A DNA stretch of 64,000 nucleotides from Jejuia rubra (lineage in GTDB: Bacteria > Bacteroidota > Bacteroidia > Flavobacteriales > Flavobacteriaceae): assembly GCF_042684665.1 (NCBI RefSeq), contig NZ_JBHULY010000005.1, forward strand, positions 1-64,000, written 5' to 3'. A program made the translations under genes and the position numbers. Shown here in pieces: positions 1 to 6,925 of the stretch. How positions within the stretch are numbered: the stretch's first letter is position 1; every line of letters begins with the position of its first letter. The notes below the pieces were generated by a model. The model made no database searches. It was not told where the DNA came from and was given only the letters and a program-made list of their open reading frames with translations.

Positions 1-65
1 CCTTAAAACGAGTCTGTTGCAGAAATTATGGGTTTTTATGGCGGCTTGCGCAACGGTTACCATTG

Positions 66-78
66 TTGGCAGTAGTTA
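66..78. repeat. Left arm of inverted repeat enclosing the AbiC-like gene
   Basis: TTGGCAGTAGTTA here matches the reverse complement of 1052-1064 (TTGGCAGTAATTA) at 12 of 13 positions. The two arms sit almost exactly at the ends of the coding region (3' arm overlapping or abutting the stop region, 5' arm 5 bp from the start codon). Seen directly; function unknown. Confidence 0.6.
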
Positions 79-1047
79 TTTTTTTGTTCGTAATAATTTT
101 TTCCTTTCTTCCGAAGATGCAAAGGCAATTTCTTTATATTCTTTTTTGTGCTCAATATTTATTAATAATTCAAAATCCATATTTTTTAACATTGAAAATT
201 CCTCTAGTAATTGTTTTAATTTTGGTTTTCCGGCTTCACTTAGTCCATTGTAGAATATGAATAACAATTCGTAAGAAGATAGCAAAGCTCTTAATAAGTT
301 TGAATAATTATACTTTTCTTCCTTGGTTAATTCTTTAGATTTCTTAATGAATTTTAAAATATGATACATATGCCTAAAGTAATGACCTAAATCAGATTGG
401 TTTACTTTATAGAATTCGGCATACTTTTCAACAGTCGGTTCTATAGGGTGTTTTCTTAATCTAAATCCTTTTGGAAATGCTCGTTCATAAAATGTACTAA
501 AACAATCTCTTCCCTCCGCCGAAGTTGTCCAACTTCCATCGCGGACACGTTTTAAATCAATTCCGTTTACTATTTCTTGATGATTACTTAGCAGTTGGAA
601 AAACGTATTTTCAAACCGTTGTCTTCGCAAAGTTTTATTCTGTTCAGCCATTTCTGCTTTTTGCCCAGAAAGTTCAAGTCTCGTGTATTTAACTTCTAAT
701 TGACTGTACATTATTTCCAATTGTTGGTTTAATAACTGTTGTTTTTGACCTAAAAATGCAACATAGATAAAGAATAAACCCGCTAAAGACCATACAGAAG
801 CAACTGTTCCAGCCATAAAATCTCCTAATAAATTAAGTCCAAATCCTTTCTCCGTATTTGTGCAAATAAAGTAAATCAAAGCAAAAGCAGATACAAAAGC
901 ACCAATCCAAACAAATATCCAAGCCCAATTCGTAAATTTTGAAATTTGTTCGCCAAGTCTATCAATTTCAGTTTCAATTTCAGACTGTCGAGTTTTAATC
1001 CTTTCAGATGCCTCGTTTATTTCTTTTTCTAATTCAGATTTGTTCAT
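76..1047 (-). CDS. AbiC-like putative phage abortive-infection membrane protein
   Basis: A 323-residue protein that I place in the putative phage abortive-infection (AbiC-like) family. Two hydrophobic segments at about 41-62 and 75-100 should anchor it in the inner membrane; charged helical stretches flank them (1-38 and 100-145). The family-like core starts at FENTFFQLL (145-153) and continues through YFRHMYHIL (223-231). Members of this family are thought to stop phage propagation by harming the infected host; the mechanism is not known and no catalytic motif is visible. The gene lies alone between two halves of an inverted repeat and next to an Mrr-type nuclease, which fits a defence role. 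The start is the only ATG ahead of the amphipathic N-terminus. Family assignment is fairly secure; defence function is inferred. Confidence 0.7.
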   Translation of the reverse strand: MNKSELEKEINEASERIKTRQSEIETEIDRLGEQISKFTNWAWIFVWIGAFVSAFALIYFICTNTEKGFGLNLLGDFMAGTVASVWSLAGLFFIYVAFLGQKQQLLNQQLEIMYSQLEVKYTRLELSGQKAEMAEQNKTLRRQRFENTFFQLLSNHQEIVNGIDLKRVRDGSWTTSAEGRDCFSTFYERAFPKGFRLRKHPIEPTVEKYAEFYKVNQSDLGHYFRHMYHILKFIKKSKELTKEEKYNYSNLLRALLSSYELLFIFYNGLSEAGKPKLKQLLEEFSMLKNMDFELLINIEHKKEYKEIAFASSEERKKLLRTKK

Positions 1048-1051
1048 TTTC

Positions 1052-1064
1052 TAATTACTGCCAA
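1052..1064. repeat. Right arm of inverted repeat enclosing the AbiC-like gene
   Basis: TAATTACTGCCAA, inverted partner of 66-78. It is followed at once by a second, longer palindromic structure that fills the gap to the Mrr gene. Confidence 0.6.
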
Positions 1065-1070
1065 CGGTTT

Positions 1071-1243
1071 GTGTATGAAACGTAGCGTGCAAATGGACAC
1101 TAACTTTTCGGATAAACACGGAGCCGAATTTTTATATTTTGTTTTTAATTTTCTATTTTAAAAGCCAATTTTAAAAATTTGGCGGTCTTTGTAAATAACC
1201 ACTAAACCTCAGGGAAAGCCTTTAATAGCTATGTTTTATACAC
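1071..1243. repeat. Large imperfect palindrome between the two defence genes
   Basis: The non-coding stretch between the AbiC-like and Mrr genes opens with the 16-mer at 1071-1086 (GTGTATGAAACGTAGC) and closes with its inverted copy at 1228-1243, matching at 14 of 16 positions. The roughly 140 bases in between are AT-rich and contain no credible gene. Such a long imperfect hairpin resembles the folded recombination sites of gene cassettes, but no integrase gene is in the window and the core sites were not proven. Confidence 0.5.
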
Positions 1244-1246
1244 GTT

Positions 1247-1256
1247 GTTACCCAAC
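1247..1256. repeat. Left arm of inverted repeat enclosing the Mrr gene
   Basis: GTTACCCAAC is the exact reverse complement of 2207-2216. Similarity continues outward: with one gap, the arms share about 20 bases (GTTGGGTAACA followed by TGTATAA). It lies 3 bp beyond the Mrr stop codon. Confidence 0.65.
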
Positions 1257-1259
1257 GTT

Positions 1260-2189
1260 TTACTCTACATTATCTTTTAAAGAATCCCAATAATCAGCAT
1301 CCAATTTCTTTATCTCAATTGTTTGTTCTACTTGCATTCCTAGACCAAAATCATAAATGTATTCAGCAAGTTGTTTTCCGTCAATTAAAACTAAGGTTGT
1401 CGAACCATTTAAATTATTAGCGTATTCAATTGCTCCTTTTGTATAATAAGATGTTGTTATAAAAACGCCTTTATTCGATTGAGCAACTGCTAAGGCTCCG
1501 ACAAATTTCTGAATTTCTTCTCTTCCGATTGAAATGTCTGTTTTATACCTTTTCGCTTGAATATGAATTCGACCAAGTCCTAAAACATCTTCTTTAATTA
1601 TTCCATCAATTCCTCCGTCATTTGAAGCTTTAGTTACTAATCCGGAATTTTGAATTTCTCCACCATATCCCATTCGTTGTAAAAGACTAACTACTAATTT
1701 TTCAAAGGCAATTGGAGTTTTTGTTAAAATCGTATTAATTATATCTGTATAAACTGATTTCTTAATATTGGAAAAAGAACCATACAACTTTTCTTGAGGA
1801 GTTAATTCTGAAGATGTGTCATTTATTTCGATTAATTCTTCGGATTTCTTTTTTTGTTTTTTAGGTTCTCTTTTTTCAATTTCTTGGTCTATATACTTAT
1901 CTATTTGCTCGGGTTTTTCTATTAATTCAATTCCTTTTGCATTTATCTCATATGTTCCTCTTTTGGGCTTGTCTACCAGTCCGCCCATATTTAAATAACT
2001 CAAAGCCCAAGAAACCCTGTCATAGAATATTGGTCCATTTCCAGATTTGTACATTTCGTTTAAATCTTCATCGGACAACTTAAAATGTTCACCAAGTGGT
2101 TGAATAAATTCACCCAGTTTAATTTTTCCCTTTGCTTTTAATAATTTCAAAGCGGGCAATCTTATTTCATCGTGTTTTGGTAATGGCAT
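1260..2189 (-). CDS. mrr: Mrr-type restriction endonuclease
   Basis: A 309-residue DNA-cleaving protein of the Mrr family (type IV restriction, usually aimed at modified foreign DNA). Residues 1-95 form a winged-helix Mrr N-terminal domain; a lysine/glutamate-rich linker (100-130) leads to the Mrr catalytic domain from about 160. The PD-(D/E)xK-like core is visible: FEKLV at 162-166, GGID with Asp195, then the QAK motif at 211-213. Size and domain order match E. coli Mrr (about 300 aa). It is the second member of a minus-strand defence pair and is framed by an inverted repeat, which suggests it was acquired as a unit. No methyltransferase or specificity subunit is nearby, as expected for Mrr. 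Confidence 0.85.
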   Translation of the reverse strand: MPLPKHDEIRLPALKLLKAKGKIKLGEFIQPLGEHFKLSDEDLNEMYKSGNGPIFYDRVSWALSYLNMGGLVDKPKRGTYEINAKGIELIEKPEQIDKYIDQEIEKREPKKQKKKSEELIEINDTSSELTPQEKLYGSFSNIKKSVYTDIINTILTKTPIAFEKLVVSLLQRMGYGGEIQNSGLVTKASNDGGIDGIIKEDVLGLGRIHIQAKRYKTDISIGREEIQKFVGALAVAQSNKGVFITTSYYTKGAIEYANNLNGSTTLVLIDGKQLAEYIYDFGLGMQVEQTIEIKKLDADYWDSLKDNVE

Positions 2190-2206
2190 TTTCTTTTTTT
2201 CTTAAT

Positions 2207-2216
2207 GTTGGGTAAC
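2207..2216. repeat. Right arm of inverted repeat enclosing the Mrr gene
   Basis: GTTGGGTAAC, exact inverted partner of 1247-1256, placed 17 bp upstream of the Mrr start codon. It runs straight into the perfect hairpin at 2222-2256. Confidence 0.65.
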
Positions 2217-2221
2217 ACTTG

Positions 2222-2256
2222 TATAACAGCAGCTCTCCATAAAAGCTGCTGTTATA
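2222..2256. repeat. Perfect 13-bp stem hairpin at the edge of the accessory patch
   Basis: The arms at 2222-2234 and 2244-2256 are perfectly complementary (ATAACAGCAGCT core) around a 9-base loop. No T-run follows on either strand, so it is a poor intrinsic terminator and more likely a structural or recombination element marking the border with the housekeeping region. Confidence 0.6.
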
Positions 2257-2371
2257 TCGCATATAGTTATAACTGCAATGTAGTATTTTTCAGCAAGTTA
2301 TCCAAGGAGCTGGTAACAGTTTTGTTATTAAACTATTTAATTTTTTATATTAGTTGATAAACCTTTAAAAC

Positions 2372-2668
2372 ATGGTATTAACAACAACAAACTCCATTGA
2401 GGGGCATCAAATAAAGGACTATTTGGGTATAGTAACCGGGGTGTCCACCAATCAAAAAACATCCTTTTCCTTTAAAACCGAAAAAAACAAACAACTCTAT
2501 CGGGAGTTTATCAATGAGGCTAAAGAGGAAGCTTTTCAGGATTTAACGGATAATGCTTCAAAACTAAAGGCCAACGCCATTGTGGGTATCAAATTGGATA
2601 TCGAAATGTCGTCCACTTCCTATTTTTTTGTTTCCGTTACGGGTACGGCCGTAAAGGTATCGGTGTAA
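2372..2668 (+). CDS. YbjQ family (UPF0145/DUF74) protein
   Basis: A 98-residue cytosolic protein matching the YbjQ/UPF0145 family in length and layout: an N-terminal strand ending in YLGIVTGVS, a helix rich in Glu and Ala (residues 45-62), then NAIVGIKLD and a final strand TGTAVKV. The family forms pentameric barrels; its function is unresolved, and the old label heavy-metal binding is not supported by metal ligands here (no Cys or conserved His cluster). It is the first core gene after the accessory patch and appears to be a single transcription unit. Confidence 0.75.
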   Translation: MVLTTTNSIEGHQIKDYLGIVTGVSTNQKTSFSFKTEKNKQLYREFINEAKEEAFQDLTDNASKLKANAIVGIKLDIEMSSTSYFFVSVTGTAVKVSV

Positions 2669-2717
2669 CTTTTTATAATGTTTTCATAAAGTGAATCGCC
2701 CAGGGCATTATTATCGG

Positions 2718-2725
2718 TAGTTTTG
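2718..2725 (+). promoter_or_regulatory. -7 promoter element (TAnnTTTG type)
   Basis: TAGTTTTG, 23 bp upstream of the ATG at 2749, fits the Bacteroidota -7 consensus TAnnTTTG. No clear TTG -33 element is seen. Confidence 0.45.
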
Positions 2726-2748
2726 CGTTAAATTTTAAACATTAATCC

Positions 2749-3420
2749 ATGAAATTTATAGCGTCTCTATTACTTTTTGTAGTCGCGTTTTCGGCTACAG
2801 CCCAAAACCCCATTGAAAAAACCGTGGGGGAGTTTTCCGAATTAAAAGTGTATGATTTGATTGAGGTGGAACTCATTCCGTCCGATGTGGACAAAGTTGT
2901 CATTAGTGGTAAAAATACCAGTGATGTGCTGGTCATCAATAAAAATGGTACCTTAAAAATCAGAATGAACTTCGAAGAAGCCTTTGATGGCAATCAAACC
3001 AAGGTGAAATTATATTACACAGGTTGCGATGCGTTGGACGCCAACGAAGGTGCGTATATCCATTCCGACGAAATGATCGAACAATTTGAAATAGACCTGA
3101 ATGCCCAGGAAGGGGGTCAAATAGATGTAAAACTTAAGGTGACTTATGTTAATGTAAGGTCCGTAACCGGGGCGGACATCCTGGCTTCCGGAACAGCAAA
3201 ACATCAGGACGTTTCCATTTTTACTGGCGGGGATTATCAGGGCAAAGACCTGAAAACTGAACATACTGAAGTTTCCATTCGCGCAGCAGGTGAAGCTTAT
3301 GTTCATGCGAGCAAATCCGTAGATGCAAAAGTTAGGGCTGGGGGTGATATATTTATTTACGGCGACCCTGAAAGAATTGAGGAAAGTCGTGTTTTAGGTG
3401 GGCGTATTAAACGGATGTAA
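2749..3420 (+). CDS. Head GIN domain (DUF2807) exported protein
   Basis: A 223-residue exported protein. Residues 1-18 form a signal peptide ending in SATAQ. The rest is a repetitive beta-strand protein of the putative auto-transporter adhesin head GIN (DUF2807) family: FSELKVYDLIEVELIPSD near 30-47, then GADILASGTAKHQDVSI, AAGEAYVHASKSVDAKVRAGG and a closing GGRIKRM. Such proteins are common in Bacteroidota, often with PspC or stress genes; their role at the envelope is unknown. It has its own promoter-like element and ends at a strong terminator, so it is monocistronic. Confidence 0.75.
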   Translation: MKFIASLLLFVVAFSATAQNPIEKTVGEFSELKVYDLIEVELIPSDVDKVVISGKNTSDVLVINKNGTLKIRMNFEEAFDGNQTKVKLYYTGCDALDANEGAYIHSDEMIEQFEIDLNAQEGGQIDVKLKVTYVNVRSVTGADILASGTAKHQDVSIFTGGDYQGKDLKTEHTEVSIRAAGEAYVHASKSVDAKVRAGGDIFIYGDPERIEESRVLGGRIKRM

Positions 3421-3443
3421 CTTTGTTATAGACCTCATAGACT

Positions 3444-3472
3444 AAAGCCATTGGAGTCCAATGGCTTTTTTG
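3444..3472 (+). terminator. Intrinsic terminator after the head GIN gene
   Basis: Inverted repeat AAAGCCATTGGA / TCCAATGGCTTT (3444-3455 and 3457-3468) followed by a T-run. A classical Rho-independent terminator. Confidence 0.85.
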
Positions 3473-3515
3473 TTTCTCCATTTATGCGTTACTTTGTGTA
3501 AAGATTCTCTTTCGC

Positions 3516-4199
3516 ATGTTTGATGACGTCATAGCAGCTATTCCGTTTGGGATTTTATTGGCCTTTACCATTGGCCCTGTGTTTTTTGTGCTATTGGAAA
3601 CCAGTGCCACTAAAGGCTTTAGGAGTGCATTGATTTTTGATTGTGGTGTCATCTTAGCGGATATACTTTTTATCATCGTCGCATTTTTTAGTACAAACAA
3701 CCTTTTGGAAAAAATTAAAGACGATCCTAATTTTTTGATTTTTGGTGGCGTACTGTTAGTAGCCTACGGCATCATTTCTTTTGTAAAAACCTCAAAATCC
3801 TTTCGGGAAATTGTAAGGGAGTACCATAAAATTGAAATCAAAAAAGGTTATGGACGTCTATTTTTAAAGGGTTTTTTGCTCAACTTTATTAATATTGGCG
3901 TGTTGTTGGGGTGGGTGGCCTTTATTGTTTTGGGGAATACCCTTACGGACTCCACCAATGGCGTTATTGTATTTCTTTCAACAATTTTGGTGGTCTATCT
4001 CTTAGTAGACTTAGTGAAAATACTTGTCGCAAAAAAATTGAAAAACCGATTGACGCCACGTTTGATTTTTAAGACGAAAAAAATTGTTGCGTTAGCTATT
4101 CTGGGCTTCGGTATTTTACTGTTGGTTCAGGGCTTTTTTCCAGATGAAAAGGAGATGATTAAGGAGCGCTTTGATAAAATTAACCCGATAAAAGAATAG
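3516..4199 (+). CDS. LysE family exporter
   Basis: A 227-residue integral membrane protein of the LysE/RhtB amino-acid exporter family. The N-terminal family signature is present: IPFGILLAFTIGPVFFVLLETS at about 9-30 (the conserved GP pair), with a second conserved hydrophobic hairpin (ALIFDCGVILADILFI, 38-53). About six membrane segments are predicted, and the length is normal for the family. The substrate cannot be read from sequence. The start ATG lies only 44 bp after the previous terminator, so the promoter must be in that short gap. Confidence 0.75.
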   Translation: MFDDVIAAIPFGILLAFTIGPVFFVLLETSATKGFRSALIFDCGVILADILFIIVAFFSTNNLLEKIKDDPNFLIFGGVLLVAYGIISFVKTSKSFREIVREYHKIEIKKGYGRLFLKGFLLNFINIGVLLGWVAFIVLGNTLTDSTNGVIVFLSTILVVYLLVDLVKILVAKKLKNRLTPRLIFKTKKIVALAILGFGILLLVQGFFPDEKEMIKERFDKINPIKE

Positions 4200-4291
4200 T
4201 TTTCCCAGGAGGTTGGGCTTTAAATTGAACCTGTTTATTAAATGTAATATTGCTAAAACAAATGAAGCGCATTGTTTTATGATATAAAAAC

Positions 4292-4323
4292 AAAAAAGAG
4301 ATACTTAAAGTATCTCTTTTTTT
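4292..4323. terminator. Bidirectional terminator between lysE-like gene and tRNA-Cys
   Basis: AAAAAAGAGATACTT (4292-4306) is complementary to 4308-4322, giving A-runs on one side and T-runs on the other. It can end the LysE-type gene on the plus strand and the tRNA transcript on the minus strand. Confidence 0.8.
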
Positions 4324-4325
4324 TG

Positions 4326-4397
4326 AGGCGTCGAGCGGAATCGAACCGCTGTAGCAGGTTTTGCAGACCTGTGCCTAAGCCACTCGGCCACGACGCC
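4326..4397 (-). tRNA. tRNA-Cys (GCA anticodon)
   Basis: Read on the minus strand, the 72 bases fold as a complete cloverleaf: acceptor stem GGCGTCG / CGACGCC, a D arm with GCCGAGTGGC, an anticodon stem CAGGT / ACCTG with loop CTGCAAA, and a T arm AGCGG-TTCGATT-CCGCT. The loop gives anticodon GCA, cysteine. The CCA end is not encoded, as is common in Bacteroidota. It ends at a strong terminator. Confidence 0.95.
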
Positions 4398-4447
4398 ATA
4401 ACAGTGATGCAAATGTAAAAAAATTTGAGACTTTTAATTATAAAAAG

Positions 4448-4810
4448 TTACTTTTTGCGCTTATCCGTCATTTTTATGGTGACTTTTTGAACATCGCCAC
4501 CTATGGGCGGATTCAATTTACTCACCCAAACCGTTGCTTTTTTCACCAGTTGGTCTTCGTTAAAAATCCGATCCAAAATCCGTCGGCAAACAGTTTCCAA
4601 TAGGTGGGAGGGCTTGTCCATTTCCTCCTTTATCACTTTGTTTAAAAACACATAGTCCACTGTATCACTGAGTTTATCGCTTTTGGCCGAGGTTTGGAGG
4701 TCGGCTTCAACTTGAAGATCCACGCGATAATCGCTTCCAATTTTACTCTCTTCTTTTAAACACCCGTGGTAGGCAAAAATTCTGATGTTTTCAACTTTTA
4801 TAATTCCCAT
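4448..4810 (-). CDS. folB: Dihydroneopterin aldolase
   Basis: A 120-residue cytosolic enzyme of folate synthesis, converting 7,8-dihydroneopterin to 6-hydroxymethyl-7,8-dihydropterin and glycolaldehyde. The N-terminal family pattern IRIFAYHGCLKEES (9-22) carries the substrate-contacting YHG and Glu, DTVDY is at about 49-53, HLLETV near 69, and the conserved catalytic lysine sits in SKLNPPI near the C-terminus. Length is typical (about 120). The gene is transcribed divergently from glnS; 99 bp separate the two starts. Confidence 0.9.
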   Translation of the reverse strand: MGIIKVENIRIFAYHGCLKEESKIGSDYRVDLQVEADLQTSAKSDKLSDTVDYVFLNKVIKEEMDKPSHLLETVCRRILDRIFNEDQLVKKATVWVSKLNPPIGGDVQKVTIKMTDKRKK

Positions 4811-4840
4811 TGCAACTGAATTTAAGTCGCTAAAATTACC

Positions 4841-4848
4841 TAATTTTG
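4841..4848 (+). promoter_or_regulatory. -7 promoter element upstream of glnS
   Basis: TAATTTTG fits TAnnTTTG and lies 61 bp ahead of the glnS ATG in the divergent folB-glnS gap. Confidence 0.4.
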
Positions 4849-4909
4849 CCCATATTTTTTGTTTAATATCCTAGTTTCTCTCTAGGAAATATGAATTGCA
4901 ACAGCGCTT

Positions 4910-6925
4910 ATGTCTGAAGAAAGAAAATCACTCAATTTTATCGAGCAAATTATAGAGGAGGATTTGGCAAATGGAATGGCTAAGGACGATTTACGATTCC
5001 GGTTTCCACCTGAACCCAATGGTTATTTGCACATCGGTCACACTAAAGCCATCGGCATCAGCTTTGGTTTGGGTGAATATTATAATGCGCCCGTCAATTT
5101 GCGTTTTGACGATACCAACCCGGCTAAGGAAGAGCAGGAATATGTAGATGCCATAAAACGGGATATTGCTTGGTTGGGTTACAACTGGGATAAGGAATTG
5201 TATTCTTCGGATTATTTCCAACAACTGTATGATTGGGCCATAAAACTGATAAAAGAAGGGAAGGCTTACGTGGATTCTCAGACCAGTGAAGCGATGGCAG
5301 AACAAAAAGGAACACCAACTGAACCTGGAGTAGATAGTCCCTATCGAAATCGATCTGTTGAAGAAAATTTGGAGCTGTTTGATCGGATGAAAAAAGGCGA
5401 ATTTGCTGAAGGCGAGCATATTTTAAGGGCGAAAATCGATATGACACACCCAAATATGCTAATGCGCGACCCCATTATGTATCGTTTGGTAAAGGCCGAA
5501 CATCACAGGACTGGTGCGGATTGGTGTATTTACCCGATGTACGATTGGACCCATGGCGAAAGTGATTACATCGAGCAAATTTCGCATTCGTTGTGCTCTC
5601 TGGAATTCAAGCCTCACCGCGAGCTTTACGATTGGTTTTTAGATCAAGTTGTGGACCCAGAACTACTCCGCCCAAAACAGCGTGAATTTGCCAGATTGAA
5701 TCTCAGCTATACCATCATGAGCAAGCGTAAACTGTTGAAATTGGTTGAAGATGGCGTTGTAAGTGGCTGGGACGACCCACGAATGCCTACCATTTCGGGA
5801 TTGCGACGCAGAGGATATACGCCCAATGCCCTGCGAAAATTTGTGGAAACCGTTGGGGTGGCCAAACGCGAAAACGTCATTGAAGTATCACTTTTGGAGT
5901 TTTGTATCCGTGAGGATTTGAACAAAACTGCCCCAAGAGTTATGGCTGTGCTAGACCCGATAAAACTGGTAATTACCAATTATCCCGAAGATAAAGTAGA
6001 GTGGTTGGATGCAGAAAATAACCCTGAAGATGAAAGTGCAGGCTACAGGAAAGTACCATTTTCAAGGGAGCTATTCATAGAAAAGGAAGATTTTAGGGAA
6101 GAGGCAGGCAACAAGTTTTTCCGGCTGAAACTTGGTGGTGAGGTACGACTCAAAAATGCTTATATCATTAAAGCTGAAAGCGTGGTTAAAGACGCCAATG
6201 ACGAAATCACGGAAGTACACTGTACGTATTCCGAAGACACCTCCAAAAAGGTGAAAGGCACGTTGCATTGGGTGTCTATACGACATGCCATCAATGCCGA
6301 AGTTAGAGAGTACGACCGGTTATTTATGGATGAAGCACCTGATAGCCATCCCGATAAGGATTTTATGGAATTTATTAATCCCGATTCTCTGAAGGTGATT
6401 GAGGCTTTTGTAGAGCCAAGTTTGGCAGAAGCGAAAGTTGGAGATAGGTATCAATTTCAACGTTTGGGCTATTTCAATGTGGATGATGATTCAACTTCAG
6501 ACCATTTGGTTTTCAATAAAACTGTCGGCTTACGAGACACTTGGGCTAAAGTAACCAGCACTGAGCGCGGTCGAAGTGAGCCGAAACAAAATAATACTCA
6601 GAGTCAAAAACCTCAAAACAATCAGCCGAAGAGAAAGGCAATTGATGTTATCAAGCAATTGGGTAAAAAGTACACCAATTTGCCGGAGGAAAAACGGCTT
6701 AGAGTGCGTGCTGAAATTCTGCAATTGGCTGAGGAGGTGTCCTATGAGGAATTAGAACCTTTATTCAATACAGCCGTGAAGAAAGTTGGGACGCGCATAG
6801 CAGTTTTATTAACTCTAAAAGTCATGTTGAATAATGGTTTGAAACAGACTTCGGAGATAGATGACTTTATTGAAAAAGCACTGAACGACAAGAATGATCT
6901 TCTTGTAAATGAAGCCAAAAGTTGA
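4910..6925 (+). CDS. glnS: Glutamine--tRNA ligase with C-terminal extension
   Basis: Class I aminoacyl-tRNA synthetase charging tRNA-Gln with glutamine. PPEPNGYLHIGH (33-44) is the HIGH signature, and TIMSKRKL near residue 268 is the KMSKS equivalent; the anticodon-binding beta-barrel domains follow to about 560. The protein is 671 residues, roughly 115 longer than E. coli GlnRS. The extra tail begins after a Gln/Asn/Lys-rich linker (about 556-578) and is helical (RKAIDVIKQL ... IDDFIEKAL). Tails on GlnRS are known from other bacteria (for example the YqeY-type tail in Deinococcus); whether this one is related was not tested. The stop codon overlaps the TTG start of the next gene. Confidence 0.95.
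   Translation: MSEERKSLNFIEQIIEEDLANGMAKDDLRFRFPPEPNGYLHIGHTKAIGISFGLGEYYNAPVNLRFDDTNPAKEEQEYVDAIKRDIAWLGYNWDKELYSSDYFQQLYDWAIKLIKEGKAYVDSQTSEAMAEQKGTPTEPGVDSPYRNRSVEENLELFDRMKKGEFAEGEHILRAKIDMTHPNMLMRDPIMYRLVKAEHHRTGADWCIYPMYDWTHGESDYIEQISHSLCSLEFKPHRELYDWFLDQVVDPELLRPKQREFARLNLSYTIMSKRKLLKLVEDGVVSGWDDPRMPTISGLRRRGYTPNALRKFVETVGVAKRENVIEVSLLEFCIREDLNKTAPRVMAVLDPIKLVITNYPEDKVEWLDAENNPEDESAGYRKVPFSRELFIEKEDFREEAGNKFFRLKLGGEVRLKNAYIIKAESVVKDANDEITEVHCTYSEDTSKKVKGTLHWVSIRHAINAEVREYDRLFMDEAPDSHPDKDFMEFINPDSLKVIEAFVEPSLAEAKVGDRYQFQRLGYFNVDDDSTSDHLVFNKTVGLRDTWAKVTSTERGRSEPKQNNTQSQKPQNNQPKRKAIDVIKQLGKKYTNLPEEKRLRVRAEILQLAEEVSYEELEPLFNTAVKKVGTRIAVLLTLKVMLNNGLKQTSEIDDFIEKALNDKNDLLVNEAKS

Noticed and set aside
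4991..5453. Minus-strand open frames of 109-142 codons inside glnS
   Set aside because: They lie wholly within a conserved synthetase and have low-complexity, shadow-like composition.
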